Source of the DNA: Pseudomonadota bacterium
Lineage (GTDB): Bacteria > Myxococcota_A > Bradymonadia > Bradymonadales > GCA-2716585
Assembly: GCA_005804885.1 (NCBI GenBank)
Contig: SYOX01000200.1
Coordinates: 1 to 64,000, forward strand
DNA: 64,000 nt
Direction: 5' to 3'
Shown: piece by piece, positions 33,696 to 44,489 of the stretch
How the letters are laid out: each line of letters starts with the position of its first letter
Position numbering within the stretch: the first letter of the stretch is position 1
Notes under the pieces: generated by a model
What the model was told of the DNA's origin: nothing
Databases searched by the model: none
Seen by the model: the letters and a program-made list of their open reading frames with translations, nothing else
Translations under genes and position numbers: made by a program

Positions 33696-36600
33696 TCAGC
33701 GACGGCGAGTCGTCGCCAGGAGGGCCAGCCCGAGGGCGGCGAGGGCGATGGGCATCCAGGGGGTGCGCGCCGGGTCCGAGGAGGGCACGGCGCAGCAGCC
33801 GCTGTCGTCGTTGTCGTCGGCGGGGTTGGGCGGGTTGACCTGATCCTCGGCGCAGGCCGAGGTGTCCAGGGCGCAGTCGACGCAGGCCAGCTCGCCCGAG
33901 GCGAAGCCCTGGCTCTGGCAGGTCTGGCCGCCGAGCTCATCCCCGTCGCACACCTCGCCGTCCTCCAGAGCGCCATTGCCGCAGACGGGGTCCTCGTCAG
34001 GGCCGGGGCCGTCGCCGTATTTCTTGAGCGGGGTGCCGTGGTTGTTGGTGTTGGCCGGGTCGTGCCCGAAGGACTGCCAGTCGAGGCGGTTGGTGGCCGC
34101 GGCTTCGGTCTTCCAGGCGTAGAGCCAGCCATTGCGGGTGGAGGTGACGACGTCGAACTTGCCGTCGCCGTCCATGTCGCCGACGGCGGGGCTGGCGATG
34201 ATCCAGCCGCCCGTGAACTTCGGGAAGCCGGGGGCCTCGTCGCCCTTGTAGTCGATGGCGCGCACGAGGTAGCCGCCGCTGCCGAGGATGACCTCGGAGA
34301 GGCCGTCGCCGGTCAAGTCGGCCAGCGCCGGGTTCATGAAGAACTGCCAGTCCTCGACCTTCTGCGGGAAGCCCTCGATGAAGGGCTGGCCGGAGGGGGT
34401 GCGGCTGGCGGGGTTGGCGTTCCAGGCCGAGATCTGGTGGTCAAAGATCAGGCGGGTGCCGCCCTCGGCAAAGGCGAAGGCGAAGTTGAAGCCCGCGGTC
34501 CCCTTGACGTAGGCCAGGTCACCGGAGGGGTCCAGGCGCCCGAAGGAGCCGTTGTTGACCAGGGGATAGGCGGGAGAGTCGAGGGAGTTGGAGCGGGCGC
34601 CGAAGAGGACGTTGTCCATGCGAGAGATGGGGATCAGCGCCGAGGGGCTGCGCTCGATGTTGAGCTGGAGCATGATGGGCTGCCCGGCGATGGCCTCCAT
34701 GGCGAACTCGGGGCGGCCGTCGAAGTCCACGTCGGCGATGGCAGGGTTGGCCGGCTCGCCGGTGCCGACCATGGGCAGGATCTCGCCAATCAGGCCGAAA
34801 TTAAACTGGGGGCCGCCCAACTCAAAGGGGCCGTCGGGGTCGGCATTGCCGCGGGCCTTGACGATGTAGATGCGAGTCTCGGACTCGTTGTAGACCTCGT
34901 TGGTCCCCAGGACGATCTCAGGCTCGCCGTCCAGGTCCAGGTCCCCGATGGCGGGCGTGACGATGATCCGGGCGCCGACGCCGCCGCCCTCCTCCTCCGC
35001 GTCGCGGCACAGGACGGGGAAGCCCTCCTGCTGGGCGCCGTCGTGGTTCCAGACGTAGAGGTGCTGATCCATGCCGGCCTGGACGATCTCCAGGTCGCCG
35101 TCGCCGTCGAGGTCGTAGAGGACAGGCGAGCCGAAGAAGCCTTGCTCCATGACATTGCGCCCAGCCACGCTGATGTCGGGCGAGCGCGCCAGGGCGCTGT
35201 GCTGCGCGTCCATCTCGACCGGGAAGCCGGCCACGAGCTTGCCGTCGTGGTGGAAGGCGAAGACCTCGCCGTCGAAGCTGGACACGACGATCTCGGCGTC
35301 GCCGTCGTTGTCCAGGTCGCCGATGGCCGGGGTGGCGATGAGGGTCTGGGCGACGTCCGGGTCGAGGGTGAAGCGCTGGGCGCGGCAGCCGGCCTTGTCC
35401 TGGCGGAAGGAGCAGGCGGAGCGGTGGCTGTTGGGCTTGTCGTCGTCCTGACCGGGGCGCAGCCCCAGGCGGATGGGGAAGCCGGCCATCTCGGTGGCGT
35501 CGGCCTTGAAGGCGTGCACGATGCCGTCTGCGGAGACGATGACCAGCTCGTCCTTCTTGTCCCCGTCGAAGTCAAAGAGCTTCGGCGAGGACTCGCCGGA
35601 GGCGCCGAGGAAGATGGGGAAGCCGGGCATCAGGGTGTCGTCGTGGTGGACGAAGGCGGCCTTGCGGAACTCGCTGTGGACGGGGCCGATGGCGCCCACG
35701 GCGGTGACGCGCACCCGCAGCGTGATGGCGTCCTCGTGGGGATCGACGGGCCGGTTCTTGTAGTCGAAGACCTCGGGCAGGGTGCTCAGATCGAGCGAGG
35801 CCAGAGTGCCGTCGATGCCCTCGGTGGTGCCGGCGGCGATCTCGATCCAGCCGCCCTTGGGGTCGACGCCCAGCGCGTACTCGGCGACGTAGTCGTAGCT
35901 GGTGTAGCGCGGCGCCAGGCCGTCGACGCGGCGGCCGATGCGACCGACGATGTCGAGGGTGGGCGTCTTGAGCGGATCGACCGTCTCGAACCAGAGCGGG
36001 CCGGTGATGTCGACCTCGGGGGGGATCATGCCTTCGAAGATCATGTCGACGGAGCCGCGCGCGTTGTTGCGGCCGTAGCCGAAGTGAAAGTCCCAGCCGT
36101 CGGTGGAGGGGAACTTGGTGTTGAAGCACTCGCCGACGGGCGGGGCGCTCGGGTCGTCGCGGTTGTTGGGGGGCAGGAAGCAGCGAAAGAGGCCGTCGGT
36201 GCCGCAGACCGTGTTGGCGTCGGCCTGGGTGCAGGGCAGGCCGACGCGGCTGGTGTCGCGGCTCTCCTCGACGTCGATGTCGTCGGCCGACATGATCAGC
36301 AGGCCCCGGACCTCCTCGGCGCTCAGCGGCGGCGAGATCTCGGCGTCGAGGGCCGCCGAGTAGACCAGGCCGACGTGGCCGGAGGTCTTGCCGACGGCCT
36401 CCGAGGAGCAGCCGCCGCCGGGGGTCGACAGCAGGAGCTGGGCGCCGTGGTTGGTGCAGTTGTTGTAATTCAGGAAGGTCGTGGAATCCTCGCGGGCGCT
36501 GTCGTGGACGACGGCGTGGACGTAGATGGTGTGGTTGTTGGTGCCGGGGAAGTTGTGGTGGAAGGAGAGCTCGTCGGCGGCCGAGGCGACCACCGCGACG

Positions 36601-37538
36601 TTGTTCTGGTAGGCGTACTCGATGGCCTTCTGCGAGAAGGTCGTGTTGTTGATCGAGCCGAGCGCCTCCTGGATGAGCGAGGCCCCGGAGTCGACGGCGA
36701 AGATGACGGAGGCGCCGAACTCGTTGGCGTCAGCGACGAAGGAGTCCGCGGCCCGGCACATGAGCACCAGGCAGGTGGGGCAGACCCCGATGCCGCCCTG
36801 GCCGTCATTGCCCTCGGCGGCCGAGTCGCGCGCCTCGCCGTCGCCGTGGCCGAAGTCGGTGTCGTCGTGGGGGTCGTTGTCGTTCCAGAAGAAGTCCCAG
36901 CCGGAGATGTCGTCGATGTAGCCGTTGGCGTCGCCGTCGACGCCGTCGGAGAAGCGGCGGATCAGGTCCTGGGGGTCGATCCGCCCGTTCTGGTTGCCGG
37001 GGGCGGCGTCGAGGCGCGCGAGCTCCTCCTCGGGGAAGAAGTGCGCGTAATCCTTGATGTTGAAGATGCCGTCGCCGTTGACATCGAAGGGGTCGCCCTC
37101 GAAGCCCTCGGGGGTGCGCGGGCGCATCTCGGGCGAGTCCAGCTCGGCTCTGTTGAGGTAGTACTTGTTGATCAGGTCGGTCTGGCCCCAGCGCACGCCG
37201 GAGTCGAGCACGGCGATGATGACCTCGGATCGGCCGATGGTCCGCTGCCACGCGCGATCGGCGTGGATGCCGGTGCCCATGGCGACCTCCTCCTGGCGGA
37301 AGTTGGGGTTGTCGGCCCAGCGCTCCGGGGTGAAGCTCCACAGGTTCCAGTCGCCGTCGACGACCTGCCCCTCCTCGTTGAATTGCACGAAGCCGGGGTC
37401 ATTGGGCGGGTCCAGCAGCGGATCCTCGTCCGGGCCGTTGGGCCACGCGCCGACGATCCGGGCGCCCACGATGGCGCTGCCCGCGGCCAGCAGCAAGGCG
37501 GCCAGTGCCGCCGTGATGCGCATGTTGCTCTTCTTCAT
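33696..37538 (-). CDS. Subtilisin-like (S8) secreted protein with FG-GAP repeats and MYXO-CTERM-like tail
   Basis: 1280 residues from the ATG at 37538 (MKKSNMRITAAL). The N-terminal hydrophobic segment (6-28) acts as signal peptide or anchor. S8 elements are VIIAVLDSGV (Asp112), DFGHGDGEARDSA (His231, HGD rather than HGT) and GKTSGHVGLVYSAA (Ser386). The usual oxyanion Asn motif is not evident, so activity is uncertain. A region of Ig/Fn3-like character follows (about 440-630). About eight FG-GAP/VCBS-type blades (D-x-D-G-D-x-x-x-E-I/L-V) lie at about 640-1180, for example AIGDLDNDGDAEIVV and VGDMDGDGKFDVV. A CGNGALEDGEVCDGDELGG cysteine repeat precedes the C-terminal tail SGCCAV...PIALAALGLALL-TTRRR, like the Myxococcota surface-sorting signal. 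Confidence 0.85.
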   Translation of the reverse strand: MKKSNMRITAALAALLLAAGSAIVGARIVGAWPNGPDEDPLLDPPNDPGFVQFNEEGQVVDGDWNLWSFTPERWADNPNFRQEEVAMGTGIHADRAWQRTIGRSEVIIAVLDSGVRWGQTDLINKYYLNRAELDSPEMRPRTPEGFEGDPFDVNGDGIFNIKDYAHFFPEEELARLDAAPGNQNGRIDPQDLIRRFSDGVDGDANGYIDDISGWDFFWNDNDPHDDTDFGHGDGEARDSAAEGNDGQGGIGVCPTCLVLMCRAADSFVADANEFGASVIFAVDSGASLIQEALGSINNTTFSQKAIEYAYQNNVAVVASAADELSFHHNFPGTNNHTIYVHAVVHDSAREDSTTFLNYNNCTNHGAQLLLSTPGGGCSSEAVGKTSGHVGLVYSAALDAEISPPLSAEEVRGLLIMSADDIDVEESRDTSRVGLPCTQADANTVCGTDGLFRCFLPPNNRDDPSAPPVGECFNTKFPSTDGWDFHFGYGRNNARGSVDMIFEGMIPPEVDITGPLWFETVDPLKTPTLDIVGRIGRRVDGLAPRYTSYDYVAEYALGVDPKGGWIEIAAGTTEGIDGTLASLDLSTLPEVFDYKNRPVDPHEDAITLRVRVTAVGAIGPVHSEFRKAAFVHHDDTLMPGFPIFLGASGESSPKLFDFDGDKKDELVIVSADGIVHAFKADATEMAGFPIRLGLRPGQDDDKPNSHRSACSFRQDKAGCRAQRFTLDPDVAQTLIATPAIGDLDNDGDAEIVVSSFDGEVFAFHHDGKLVAGFPVEMDAQHSALARSPDISVAGRNVMEQGFFGSPVLYDLDGDGDLEIVQAGMDQHLYVWNHDGAQQEGFPVLCRDAEEEGGGVGARIIVTPAIGDLDLDGEPEIVLGTNEVYNESETRIYIVKARGNADPDGPFELGGPQFNFGLIGEILPMVGTGEPANPAIADVDFDGRPEFAMEAIAGQPIMLQLNIERSPSALIPISRMDNVLFGARSNSLDSPAYPLVNNGSFGRLDPSGDLAYVKGTAGFNFAFAFAEGGTRLIFDHQISAWNANPASRTPSGQPFIEGFPQKVEDWQFFMNPALADLTGDGLSEVILGSGGYLVRAIDYKGDEAPGFPKFTGGWIIASPAVGDMDGDGKFDVVTSTRNGWLYAWKTEAAATNRLDWQSFGHDPANTNNHGTPLKKYGDGPGPDEDPVCGNGALEDGEVCDGDELGGQTCQSQGFASGELACVDCALDTSACAEDQVNPPNPADDNDDSGCCAVPSSDPARTPWMPIALAALGLALLATTRRR

Positions 37539-37639
37539 CCCTCGCTCCCTCGCTCCTTGATCCAGACCGCCCATCGGTCAACAGGCGGCATCATAAGGCA
37601 AGGTCCAGGGCGCTGTCACTTCCGACCGCCGAGGGAGCG

Positions 37640-37735
37640 GAGGTCGTGCGAAACAGGGGCCGGTGTGCTACTGTCGGCCACAGCACCGGAGGGATTCTGC
37701 GGGCGCACCCGCGCAGGTGAGCGCCACGAACGCAC
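37640..37735. repeat. Direct repeat copy 1: duplicated promoter region plus decayed gene start
   Basis: AGGTCGTGCGAAACAGGGGC through to CTACTGTCGGCCA (37641-37680) recurs at 38275-38314 with only two mismatches over 40 bp. Homology then decays but can still be followed to CACGAACGCACCAAGG (near 37725-37740), the counterpart of the start GATGAACGCAACAAG of the gene at 38361, with the ATG changed to ACG. TGTGCTACTGT could be an extended -10 element, so each copy may drive what follows it. Confidence 0.8.
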
Positions 37736-37760
37736 CAAGGTTCAAAACGAGAGGGCCTGA

Positions 37761-37967
37761 ATGAACCCCCCATCCAAACCTCAAACCCCCCTTCAGGATC
37801 GGCAGGACCCCGAACCCTCTGCTGAAGACGCCGCTTGGGATCGCTACCTCGAATCCCTCGATGCGGACGCCTTGGCAGCCATGAAGCGCCCAGCCAGAGG
37901 CGACGTCGAAGCCAGACTCAGGGCACACATCCAACGCCTGGAAGCCCTCCAGGCTCGGGCCTCATGA
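37761..37967 (+). CDS. Putative antitoxin of a type II toxin-antitoxin pair
   Basis: 68 residues, starting MNPPSKPQTPLQDRQDPEPS. A disordered Pro/Asp/Glu-rich N-terminus precedes a helical C-terminus (WDRYLESLDADALAAMKRPA, LRAHIQRLEALQARAS), the size and layout of small RelB/ParD-like antitoxins lacking an obvious ribbon-helix-helix. The stop overlaps the start of the next gene (ATGA), the usual TA arrangement. The family is not firmly assigned; the call relies mostly on size, coupling and the toxin-like partner. Confidence 0.55.
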   Translation: MNPPSKPQTPLQDRQDPEPSAEDAAWDRYLESLDADALAAMKRPARGDVEARLRAHIQRLEALQARAS

Positions 37968-38251
37968 CCCATGCCCTTTTCCACACAGAGCGTTTCGAGA
38001 GTTCGCTGGACGGCTTGATCGCGGATGGCCGTTTGACCCTGTTGAGGGCCCAGGCCCTCGAGGATGCGCTGGCTGACCTCAAGGCCGAGCCCACACGTCA
38101 TGATGGAATCAGAAAGGGCCTGATTGAACCCCATTGGATCAAGCTCTGTCGTGCCAGTGGGGGCGTAGACACGGGCTTGCGCGTTGTTTACCTGCTTCAT
38201 GAAGATGGGTTGGTGTTCCTGGACGACCTCTACACGGTGGACCCCGGGTAG
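37964..38251 (+). CDS. Putative RelE/ParE-superfamily toxin
   Basis: 95 residues: helix FESSLDGLIADGRLTLLRAQ, a central PTRHDGIRKGLIEPHWIKLC block and C-terminal strands LRVVYLLHEDGLVFLDDLYT, the pattern of RelE/ParE folds (two helices, then K/R-x-L...R-V-x-Y...V/L-L/F). Homologues cleave mRNA on the ribosome or poison gyrase. Which applies cannot be told, and the classical catalytic residues are not clearly conserved. It is translationally coupled to the antitoxin-like gene. The pair sits between two direct repeats of a promoter region, suggesting acquisition by insertion. Confidence 0.6.
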   Translation: MTHALFHTERFESSLDGLIADGRLTLLRAQALEDALADLKAEPTRHDGIRKGLIEPHWIKLCRASGGVDTGLRVVYLLHEDGLVFLDDLYTVDPG

Positions 38252-38273
38252 ATCCCGGGTCCGTCAGCGGGTC

Positions 38274-38370
38274 GAGGTCGTGCGAAATAGGGGCCGGTGT
38301 GCTACTGTTGGCCAGAGCGTCGAAAGAACCCTGTGGGGCACAAGCGCGGAGGTGGTGACGATGAACGCAA
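38274..38370. repeat. Direct repeat copy 2: promoter region of the TPR gene
   Basis: This is the partner of the copy at 37640-37735: AGGTCGTGCGAAATAGGGGC through CTACTGTTGGCCA at 38275-38314, continuing into GGAGGTGGTGACG, the ribosome-binding site and ATG of the gene at 38361. It is presumably the ancestral copy because it abuts an intact gene. Confidence 0.8.
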
Positions 38371-39572
38371 CAAGACGCAAGGCAACCTGGGCCGGCGCCG
38401 CATGGATCGCGGTGAGCGCGCTGTTGACGCTGCTCGTCTTTGGATCGACGGCGGCGGCGGACGACACGCAGTGGAACAGCAACAAGAACGACTGCGAGTT
38501 CGTGCTCAAGGCGCCGGATCGCTACGAGCTGGGGTCCCTCGAGGAGTGCGCGGTCCTGTGGGAGCAGTACAAGGAGGTCTCGCGGCTGTCCCCCGACGAG
38601 CGCAAGCTCTTCGCCCGCGGCTTCTCCTGGCTCTTCGTCTACGGCAATGCCAACCAGAAGGCGCTGGCCAAGGGCGCCCTTGAGCGGATCGGCAAGCCGA
38701 GGCCGCTCTGCCTCGTCGGCGGCGCGTGGCTGGACCCGAACATCGGCCAGGACTGCGCCGCTGGGACGAAGGACCCCTCCAAGGAGGTCTTCGCCTTCCC
38801 CGAGGCGGGCTCGGTCCAGGTGCGCAAGTCCAGCAGCGGTCAGGTCGGCAAGGCCGAGCGGCTGGCCAAGGACGGCATCCGCCTCAACAAGCGCCGCCAG
38901 TACGCCGCCGCGGTGGGCAAGTTCGAGCAGGCGCTGGCCGCCGATCCCTTCAACGTCTCGGCGCAGTACAACCTGGCCTGCGCCATGGCGATGCTGGGCG
39001 ACGACGAGGGGACCGTGCGCGCGCTCAGCGCGCTACGCTCCTGGGACAACTCCGCGGCGCAGGCCAAGTTCAGCCTGGCCCGCAGCGACAAGGACTTCGA
39101 ACCGGTCCACAACAGCGCCCGCTTCCGGCAGCTCGTCGGCCTGGTGCGCATCCAGCTGCTCAACGGGGCCGGCGAGCCGGGCCTCTTCCACGTCGGCCGG
39201 ATCCGCAAGGACCTGATGCAGCGCAACTTCTTCATCGGCCAGTACGGCTTCGACCGCCACACCCGCCGCCGACCCCTGATCTACTACCGCAAGGGCTACG
39301 GCGATCAAGCCCAGATGGCCAAGTCCATCGTCAACAACATCCGCACCGCCACCCTCGAGATCTACTGGGACTCCTCCTTTGACCTGATCATCGTCTGGGG
39401 TGACCCCGACTTCGCCGCCGGCGCCGGCGCCACCGGCCCCGTCGTCCAGGGCGAGGCCGTCAAGGACCGGGGCGACGCGGCCAAGGAATTCCTCGACAAG
39501 TTCAACGAGAGCAAGGACACCGCCTCCGGCCTCAAGGACGCCGCCACCTCCGTGCCTGACCTGCCCAAGTAG
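38361..39572 (+). CDS. Exported TPR-containing protein
   Basis: 403 residues; ATG at 38361 with GGAGGTGG upstream. The signal peptide (WIAVSALLTLLVFGSTAAA) cleaves after about residue 33. The mature part has a helical N-terminal domain (CEFVLKAPDRYELGSLEECA, LFARGFSWLFVYGNANQKAL). A TPR unit lies at AKDGIRLNKRRQYAAAVGKF and AADPFNVSAQYNLACAMAML (about 205-260). A C-terminal beta-alpha region (FFIGQYGFDRHTRRRPLIYY, RTATLEIYWDSSFDLIIVWG) ends with a charged helix. It is likely periplasmic. No enzymatic motif is visible. Its promoter region is duplicated upstream around the toxin-antitoxin pair. Confidence 0.65.
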   Translation: MNATRRKATWAGAAWIAVSALLTLLVFGSTAAADDTQWNSNKNDCEFVLKAPDRYELGSLEECAVLWEQYKEVSRLSPDERKLFARGFSWLFVYGNANQKALAKGALERIGKPRPLCLVGGAWLDPNIGQDCAAGTKDPSKEVFAFPEAGSVQVRKSSSGQVGKAERLAKDGIRLNKRRQYAAAVGKFEQALAADPFNVSAQYNLACAMAMLGDDEGTVRALSALRSWDNSAAQAKFSLARSDKDFEPVHNSARFRQLVGLVRIQLLNGAGEPGLFHVGRIRKDLMQRNFFIGQYGFDRHTRRRPLIYYRKGYGDQAQMAKSIVNNIRTATLEIYWDSSFDLIIVWGDPDFAAGAGATGPVVQGEAVKDRGDAAKEFLDKFNESKDTASGLKDAATSVPDLPK

Positions 39573-39703
39573 CCTCGCCCCCCTCAAGCTCGCCTCCCCA
39601 CCCCTTCGGCCCCTCCCCACCCTCCTTGATCTCAAGGGCTGGACGAAACCCACGTCTTGGGCCACGATGCCCCCAGACTTGAGCCAGCGAGGCGAGCGCC
39701 ACC

Positions 39704-41815
<2,112 letters not shown>

Positions 41816-41884
41816 GGACGCGGTCATCCGCGAAGATCCAGTGTAAGCGCCCAAAGGCTGCCGCGTTCAAGACGGCGAGGAGAG

Positions 41885-42532
41885 ATGGCGGAGGATCAGG
41901 CAACAGCGCTCTCTCTGGAGGAGGAAGAGCGCCTCGTCTATCGCCTCAAGGACGGCGACGCGAGGGCTCTGGAGCCGCTTTGGCGGGCCTACTCCCGGCA
42001 ACTCCACGCCGCCGTCATCTTCCCCGTGCTCCCGCAGCGGGAGCTGGCCGAGGAGGTGCTGCAGAACACCTTCATCAAGGCCTTCGAGCGGATCGAAGGG
42101 TACACCTGGCAGGAGCGCGGGATCCTGCCCTGGCTCAAGACGATCGCCCGCAACATGGCCATGGACGTCCACCGGCGCCACCAGCGCACCGAGGTCTTCT
42201 GCAGAGGCTACGGGCACTTCGTGGAGGCCTCGGAGCCCGCCATGGACACCCACCAGCGCCCCGACAAGGCGCTGGAGCAGGCGCGAGAGCGCCAGACGAT
42301 CAAGGTGCGGGTCAAGGCCGTGCTCGACAGCGGGCAGCTCAACGATCGCTACAAAGAGGCGATCGAGCTGCGCCTCTTTCAAGAGCTTGACCGCGAGACC
42401 TGCGCCGAGATCATGAACGTGAAGATCGGCACCTTCGACGTCCTCTTCCACAGGGCGCTGAAGCGCTTCGAGACGATCTACCGCCAACTCTTCGGGGACC
42501 CCTCCGAAGAAGAGGCAGGAGGCCTGCGATGA
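41885..42532 (+). CDS. ECF-type RNA polymerase sigma factor
   Basis: 215 residues with sigma2 (about 22-95: LWRAYSRQLHAAVIFPVLPQ, ELAEEVLQNTFIKAFERIEG, WLKTIARNMAMDVHRRHQR) and sigma4 (about 150-205: LNDRYKEAIELRLFQELDRE, AEIMNVKIGTFDVLFHRALK, RF) regions joined by a linker, the ECF layout. ELAEEVLQNTF is the diagnostic D/E-x-x-Q-x-T/V-F block. It is translationally coupled (ATGA) to a single-TM protein that is the likely anti-sigma factor, then to two lipoprotein genes. The signal is unknown. Confidence 0.88.
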   Translation: MAEDQATALSLEEEERLVYRLKDGDARALEPLWRAYSRQLHAAVIFPVLPQRELAEEVLQNTFIKAFERIEGYTWQERGILPWLKTIARNMAMDVHRRHQRTEVFCRGYGHFVEASEPAMDTHQRPDKALEQARERQTIKVRVKAVLDSGQLNDRYKEAIELRLFQELDRETCAEIMNVKIGTFDVLFHRALKRFETIYRQLFGDPSEEEAGGLR

Positions 42533-43188
42533 GCGGCGACAGACACAACAACGAGGAGGCCGAGATCCTCGCCGAGCTCGAAGCCCTCGGGGAAGACACC
42601 CCCGAGCCATTCGAACTCGACGACGCCAGGATCGTCGGTCTGGCCCTCGACGCGGCCCGCCGAGGCCCGGCGGCCATCGAGGCGCTCCCCCTTGCGGACG
42701 ACGCGCGCCTCGATCGCCTCAAGGCGCCCCTGGCCACACTCCACACCCTGCGAGCCTCCACCCGCGAGGGCGACCTCGACGAGCTCCAGGCCCACCGGAT
42801 CTGGAAGGCGATCAAGGCCGAGCTGCCCTCGCCGGCCCAGGCGCCCCGCGTGATCCCCTGGACACAGCGCGCCTCGGTGAGGGCGGCCTTCGCCCTGGCC
42901 GCCGCGATCCTCCTGGTGATCTTCTTCGGCACCCTGCTGCCGATGGGCCTGGTGGACGCCCCGACCGGGGGGCCAGAGCGCGCCGCCTCACCCGCGCCCA
43001 CCGCCCAGATCGAACTTGAGGCGGCCGAGGCCCACCTCAAGCAGGTCGAGCAGCGCTCGCTCAAGACCCTCATGTCCGGCGCCCAGGCCCCCACCGGCCC
43101 CGCCGGCGACCACTTCCTGCGCAACCTGCGAGAGGCTCGCTTCGACGCGCACCGCGCCCGACAGCAAGCCCGAGCGAGGAGGCTGTGA
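42529..43188 (+). CDS. Single-pass membrane protein, probable anti-sigma factor
   Basis: 219 residues: an acidic cytoplasmic N-terminal domain (1-115; helical, DELQAHRIWKAIKAELPSPA), one TM helix (AAFALAAAILLVIFFGTLLP, about 122-143) and an extracytoplasmic helical C-terminus (about 160-219). There is no HxxxCxxC zinc motif, so it is not a ZAS-type anti-sigma, but its position just after the sigma gene with an ATGA overlap and its topology support the role by inference. The following gene starts at TGATG on its stop codon. Confidence 0.65.
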   Translation: MSGDRHNNEEAEILAELEALGEDTPEPFELDDARIVGLALDAARRGPAAIEALPLADDARLDRLKAPLATLHTLRASTREGDLDELQAHRIWKAIKAELPSPAQAPRVIPWTQRASVRAAFALAAAILLVIFFGTLLPMGLVDAPTGGPERAASPAPTAQIELEAAEAHLKQVEQRSLKTLMSGAQAPTGPAGDHFLRNLREARFDAHRARQQARARRL

Positions 43189-43814
43189 TGGCCCCTGCCT
43201 TGCCAGAACCCGGACGCGCTCGCACAGCGCCTCCCCGCCGCCTGCGCCGCGAGCGCTCGCCGTGGTGGGCGAGCGCGCTGGCCTCGACCGCGCTCGCCCT
43301 GATGGCCCTCTGCGCGCTGCTGGCGCTCTGCGCCTGCGCCGGCCGCCCGGCCGACCTCGGCGGCGCCGTCGAGGAGAACCCGCAGCGCGGCGCGGCGCTG
43401 CTCTCGCTGGCCGAGGGGCACCACAAGCGCGCCGACATCGCGCTGCGCCAGGGCCAGCGCGACGACGCCAAGGCCGAGATGAACGCGCTGCTCGACACCG
43501 CCGAGCCCTTGCGCGGCGCCGCCGCCGAGAGCTACGATGTCATCTTCGACGGCGCCACCCGGCTGGCCAGGATGCACCTCGAAGACGAGGCGCTGGACGA
43601 GGCCGAGCAGGTCGCCCGACGAGGGCTCGTCGGCGAGGCGGAGGCGCCGCCCTCGCTCTTTCGCGGCTACCTGCACCAGGTCCTGGCCGACATCCTCGAA
43701 AAGCGCGGTGACCTGCGCGGGGCCGTCGAGCAGCACGGCGAGGCCATCGTGATCTTCAAGGCCATCCTCGACGCCGCACCCGCGCCCGCCACACCCCCCA
43801 CGCCCAGGGAGTAG
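43188..43814 (+). CDS. TPR-type lipoprotein of the sigma-factor operon
   Basis: 208 residues; the ATG at 43188 is preferred because GAGGAGG sits at a good distance (a GTG at 43185 is the alternative). A basic N-terminus and hydrophobic helix end in lipobox ALCAC (Cys near residue 51). The mature part is helical with TPR-like pairs: RGAALLSLAEGHHKRADIAL, EPLRGAAAESYDVIFDGATR, LARMHLEDEALDEAEQVARR and LHQVLADILEKRGDLRGAVE. It is likely anchored to the membrane and may act in the envelope sensing branch of the sigma system. Confidence 0.65.
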   Translation: MAPALPEPGRARTAPPRRLRRERSPWWASALASTALALMALCALLALCACAGRPADLGGAVEENPQRGAALLSLAEGHHKRADIALRQGQRDDAKAEMNALLDTAEPLRGAAAESYDVIFDGATRLARMHLEDEALDEAEQVARRGLVGEAEAPPSLFRGYLHQVLADILEKRGDLRGAVEQHGEAIVIFKAILDAAPAPATPPTPRE

Positions 43815-43817
43815 GCC

Positions 43818-44489
43818 ATGACGACCCAGCCCTCCACATCGCGCGCGCCCTGGCGGGCCTCTGTCCTCTTCGCCGCGCTCGCCCTGGCCCATTGCAGCGC
43901 CCCCTCCCTGAGCCCGGTGCCCGACCCCGTGCCCAAGCCGCAGACCGAGCGCGAAGAGAGGGAGCGCAAGGACTCCAGCGGCGCCGCCCAGGACGCCCAG
44001 CAGGACCAGGACGACGAGACCCGCGCCAACAGCAAGGACCACGGCGGCCCCTCGCCCGAGCCGGCCCGGCGCGGCGTCGGCCCCGTCGACTTCAAGGCCC
44101 CCCCTGAGCCCGTCGAGCGGCCCGCCGAGTCCCTGTCGGTCGAGAGCGAAGAGGGCGACGACTTCGAGGGCGACCCCTTCGAAAGCACCGACTTCGAAGG
44201 CGACGACTTCGAGGAAGACCCCCGCGATCTCATCGAGTCACTCGAGAAGGACATCGGCCTGAAGATCACCGACTACCGCGAGGAGTTCGGCGTCGAGGAC
44301 TTCACCGCCCCCACGCCCGACTCCTGCGACAAGGTCTGCGACCTGAGCGCCGCCATCTGCCGCTCCTCGACCCGGATCTGCGCCATCTCCGGCGACCACC
44401 CCGCCGAGGTCTGGTTCGCCGAGCGCTGTCACTGGTCATCGAAAGAGTGCCGACACTCCAACGATCAATGTGAGAGCTGCACCCGCTGA
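43818..44489 (+). CDS. Acidic lipoprotein with C-terminal Cys cluster
   Basis: 223 residues, starting 3 bp after the previous stop. The lipobox is LALAHC (residue about 26). A long charged, disordered region follows, with repeated acidic FEG motifs (DFEGDPFESTDFEGDDFEED). The C-terminus has about eight cysteines in CDKVCDLSAAICRSSTRICA, CHWSSKECRHSNDQCESC, a cluster that recurs in Myxococcota lipoproteins encoded beside ECF sigma factors. The function is unknown. The 3' end overlaps the convergent SWIM gene by 25 bp. Confidence 0.65.
   Translation: MTTQPSTSRAPWRASVLFAALALAHCSAPSLSPVPDPVPKPQTEREERERKDSSGAAQDAQQDQDDETRANSKDHGGPSPEPARRGVGPVDFKAPPEPVERPAESLSVESEEGDDFEGDPFESTDFEGDDFEEDPRDLIESLEKDIGLKITDYREEFGVEDFTAPTPDSCDKVCDLSAAICRSSTRICAISGDHPAEVWFAERCHWSSKECRHSNDQCESCTR

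Noticed and set aside
34038-37760. 1240-codon plus-strand ORF antisense to the S8 protease gene
   Set aside because: It is a GC-driven shadow: low-complexity Gly/Val/Asp composition, no domain logic, while the opposite frame carries a clear multi-domain protein.
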